Source: Rhodanobacteraceae bacterium (lineage in GTDB: Bacteria; Pseudomonadota; Gammaproteobacteria; Xanthomonadales; SZUA-5). Taken from it: a DNA stretch of 10,227 nt. The position numbers and the translations under genes are program-made. Shown piece after piece: positions 8,664-10,227 of this stretch (the stretch's first letter is position 1; each line of letters opens with the position of its first letter). Location: assembly GCA_003233535.1 (NCBI GenBank), contig QIMA01000165.1, forward strand, positions 1 to 10,227, given 5' to 3'. The notes under the pieces were generated by a model. That model was not told the origin of the DNA and did not search any database. It worked only from the letters and a program-made list of their open reading frames with translations.

Positions 8664-9442
8664 CCGCCCTCCGTTTTCCCATCAGGCGCCAGCTGCTTGC
8701 TGGTCTTGCCAAAGCGGCGTTCTCGCAGAGCGAAATCGGCCAGCGCGGAAGCAAACGCAGCTTCGTCAAAATCCGGCCATAGCGCGGTACTAAAGTGCAG
8801 CTCCGTATAGGCCATTTGCCAAAGCAAAAAATTGCTAATCCGATGCTCGCCGCCGGTGCGGATGAGCAGGTCGGGTTCCGGCAAGTCAGACAGACTTAGC
8901 GCTTGCCCAAAGCACTCTACGTCGATCTCCTCAGCTGCTAGCTCACCGCGCTGCACGGCCAGCGCCAATTTTCGGGCGGCTTCGGCAATATCCCAGCGAC
9001 CACCGTAGTTGATCGCGATATTCAAATGCAGGCGGGCATTATGTTGCGTTTGTAACTCGACGTCGTGCATGAGCTTGGTCAGCTCGGCGCTGAATCGACT
9101 CCGATCACCAATGAAGCGCAGGCGCACGCCGTTATCGGACAGTTGGCTAGCTTCGCGGCGCAAAGAGCGCAGAAACAAGTCCATCAAACTGCGTACTTCC
9201 GAACGCGGCCTGGACCAGTTTTCGCTGCTAAAGGCAAATAGCGTCAGCGCGCCTATGCCTTTGGCCACGCAAGCACGGATGATCCCACGCACGGCCTTGA
9301 CCCCGGCTCGATGGCCGAAGGGTCGCGGCCGTCGTCGCTGTTCTGCCCAGCGCCCATTGCCGTCCATGACCACCGCAACGTGCTGCGGCAATCTGGCTAG
9401 TTCACTGCTGCTCTCGGCCGATGCCGTCACGCTTGAGCTCAC
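8660..9442 (-). CDS. uppS: UppS (IspU), undecaprenyl diphosphate synthase
   Basis: UppS is the cytosolic cis-prenyltransferase that adds eight isopentenyl units to farnesyl diphosphate, making the C55 carrier used for peptidoglycan and O-antigen units. The 260 aa (E. coli 253) hold all family motifs: MDGNGRWA with catalytic D27, FGHRAGV with H44, FAFSSENWSRP with N75 and R78, and DLLIRTGGEHRISNFLLWQ with D191, R195, E199, R201 and S203. E214 lies in YTELHF, followed by LWPDF. Most of these sit one residue later than in E. coli. The start is uncertain. The frame opens at GTG 9442, just 5 nt after the frr stop, with a GGGAG almost touching it; GTG at 9430 is the alternative, with that GGGAG about 13 nt away. 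Either choice leaves the conserved core, from about residue 18, intact. The stop overlaps cdsA. Confidence 0.97.
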   Translation of the reverse strand: MSSSVTASAESSSELARLPQHVAVVMDGNGRWAEQRRRPRPFGHRAGVKAVRGIIRACVAKGIGALTLFAFSSENWSRPRSEVRSLMDLFLRSLRREASQLSDNGVRLRFIGDRSRFSAELTKLMHDVELQTQHNARLHLNIAINYGGRWDIAEAARKLALAVQRGELAAEEIDVECFGQALSLSDLPEPDLLIRTGGEHRISNFLLWQMAYTELHFSTALWPDFDEAAFASALADFALRERRFGKTSKQLAPDGKTEGG

Positions 9443-9447
9443 GCTCC

Positions 9448-10008
9448 CTATAGCGCCATCAACTCGTCTTCCTTGGCCTTGGCGACTACGTCGATTTCGG
9501 CGACAAACTGATCGGTAAGCTTCTGAATCGCACCCTCAGCCTGACGCTCTTCATCTTCGGTCACGTCTTTTGCCTTAAGCATGTCCTTGGAGTGCGTATT
9601 AGCGTCTCGGCGAATATTGCGGACTGCCACTTTGGCGTTCTCGGCTTCGTGCGAAACCACTTTGGCCAAGTCTTTGCGACGTTCCTCGGTCAACGCCGGC
9701 AGAACGATGCGAATGACGGTACCCGCGGTATTCGGGTTAAGGCCCAAATCGGAGGTTAGAATCGACTTTTCTACCGCCGCGACCATGTTCTTTTCCCACG
9801 GCGTAATCGTGATTGTGCGCGAATCAGTCACTGCCACTGTCGCCACCTGACTGACGGGCACATCCTGGCCGTAATAATCGACCTTGATGTGATCGAGTAG
9901 AGATGCCTGAGCACGGCCCGTGCGCAGCTTCGCCAGAGCGAGCTGCAGCGATTCGACACTCTTCCCCATGCGGTTTTTGGCGTCGCGATGTAGTTCGGCA
10001 AGTGACAT
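9448..10008 (-). CDS. frr: Frr, ribosome recycling factor
   Basis: Frr acts with EF-G after termination to split the post-termination ribosome and free it for another round. The 186-aa product is almost exactly the usual length (185). It has the two-domain layout: a three-helix bundle from the N-terminal helix plus the C-terminal half, and a small beta domain around HIKVDYYGQDVPVSQVATV (39-57). Conserved stretches include LAKLRTGRAQASLLD, ITPWEKN and NIRRDANTHSKDM. The ATG at 10008 has GGAG 6 nt upstream, a good ribosome binding site. It is the first gene of the visible run, 5 nt ahead of uppS. In E. coli and Pseudomonas pyrH comes directly before frr, but here at least 219 nt of non-coding sequence precedes it. 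A promoter directly in front of frr is therefore plausible. Confidence 0.98.
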   Translation of the reverse strand: MSLAELHRDAKNRMGKSVESLQLALAKLRTGRAQASLLDHIKVDYYGQDVPVSQVATVAVTDSRTITITPWEKNMVAAVEKSILTSDLGLNPNTAGTVIRIVLPALTEERRKDLAKVVSHEAENAKVAVRNIRRDANTHSKDMLKAKDVTEDEERQAEGAIQKLTDQFVAEIDVVAKAKEDELMAL

Positions 10009-10059
10009 TGTTGGCTCCGCAGTGTGCAGTTCTAAAAGTCAGCCGGATATGGTAGCAGG

Positions 10060-10086
10060 TGAGAGCGAGTGCCAGTAGCCAGTTCC
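10060..10086 (-). promoter_or_regulatory. Possible sigma-E-type promoter ahead of frr
   Basis: On the minus strand GGAACTG (10080-10086) resembles the E. coli sigma-E -35 element GGAACTT in six of seven bases. TCTCA (10060-10064) lies 15 nt further and loosely resembles the -10 element TCTGA. Transcription would start some 45-50 nt before the frr ATG. This is weak evidence: the motif is short, the spacing is at the low end, and the family's exact consensus in this organism is unknown. Confidence 0.25.
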
Positions 10087-10110
10087 AGTGGCAAGAAAAG
10101 CAACTGCAAC

Positions 10111-10127
10111 CCCGCTTCTGAAACGGG
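10111..10127 (-). other. Hairpin upstream of frr
   Basis: The minus strand reads CCCGTTTCAGAAGCGGG, which folds into a 7-bp stem (one G-U pair) with a 3-nt loop. No T-run follows directly; TTTTCTT comes about 10 nt later, so it is not a standard terminator. It abuts and shares two bases with the perfect 10-bp palindrome GGAACGTTCC at 10126-10135. It might end transcription from upstream weakly or be part of a repeat element. Confidence 0.4.
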
Positions 10128-10132
10128 AACGT

Positions 10133-10227
10133 TCCTAACCTAGCCCGGATATTTCATAAACTTCACGCGCCCTCGCTAGGCCCTTGATCGCCCAGCGATT
10201 TTTCCTCAGTCGGGTGTATGAACCACT
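10133..10227. repeat. Inverted-repeat-rich block, possible mobile-element remnant
   Basis: Three nested inverted pairs occur in under 100 nt. CCTAGC (10139-10144) pairs with GCTAGG (10175-10180). TTCATAAAC on the plus strand (10153-10161) matches TTCATACAC on the minus strand near the right edge in eight of nine bases. ATCGC-CCA-GCGAT (10187-10199) forms a short stem followed by T residues on the plus strand. Such packing suits a MITE, an insertion-sequence end or a dispersed intergenic repeat. No transposase is visible, and the block may continue past the window. The repeat class is my inference. Confidence 0.35.

Larger units (their letters stand above)
10009..10227 (-). other. Non-coding region upstream of frr; no pyrH end visible
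   Basis: No recognisable gene lies in these 219 bases. The minus-strand frame from the right edge stays open for 30 codons to a TAG at 10135-10137 (its end reads REVYEISGLG), but it resembles no UMP kinase C-terminus and its length is within chance. The other frames close sooner. Going toward frr, the region holds an inverted-repeat-rich block (10133-10227), a hairpin (10111-10127) with an abutting palindrome, a possible promoter (10060-10086) and the frr ribosome binding site. Confidence 0.6.

Noticed and set aside
8143..8769. Minus-strand 208-aa frame overlapping cdsA and uppS
   Set aside because: It is an alternate-frame reading of two well-supported genes, Arg/Gly/Ala-rich and without motifs.
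10187..10203. Plus-strand terminator (ATCGC-CCA-GCGAT plus T-run)
   Set aside because: The stem is only 5 bp and no plus-strand gene precedes it. It is better viewed as part of the inverted-repeat block.
10135..10227. C-terminal end of a minus-strand protein entering from the right edge
   Set aside because: Thirty open codons are expected by chance about a quarter of the time. Rare codons (AGG, ATA, CTA) are frequent and the peptide matches no UMP kinase tail. More sequence is needed to exclude it fully.

Overview
This window is a gammaproteobacterial-type core gene cluster. All ten genes lie on the minus strand, so transcription runs from high to low coordinates: frr, uppS, cdsA, dxr, rseP, bamA, skp (ompH), lpxD, fabZ, and lpxA, which is cut by the left edge. 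The order matches the frr-to-lpxA segment of the E. coli and Pseudomonas cluster. Every gene has the expected length and its known catalytic motifs. The organism is therefore a diderm, lipid A-making bacterium, most likely a gammaproteobacterium with moderately high GC. LpxA resembles the Pseudomonas type at its acyl-length ruler position. I cannot name a genus or species.

Layout in transcription order. Positions 10009-10227 hold no recognisable gene. pyrH is the usual neighbour before frr, but its 3' end does not appear in the 219 bases visible. That stretch instead holds a block with nested inverted repeats, a hairpin and a possible promoter. Next come frr (ribosome recycling), uppS (undecaprenyl diphosphate synthase), cdsA (CDP-diacylglycerol synthase) and dxr (second step of the MEP isoprenoid pathway), tightly packed. 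After a 40-nt gap comes rseP (site-2 protease). After the largest internal gap, 146 nt, comes bamA. It is followed by skp, lpxD, fabZ and lpxA, which are again tightly packed, mostly with stop/start overlaps.

The genes share an envelope-building theme. dxr supplies isoprenoid precursors and uppS makes the lipid carrier for peptidoglycan and O-antigen. cdsA feeds phospholipid synthesis. lpxA, lpxD and fabZ supply and perform lipid A acylation. skp and bamA deliver and insert outer-membrane proteins. rseP activates the envelope stress response that in E. coli controls much of this cluster.

I found no new biological system in the coding part. The points worth a second look are the non-coding block before frr, a methionine at the LpxA ruler position, the bamA leader with a 12-bp palindrome, and the non-ATG starts of skp, uppS and dxr.
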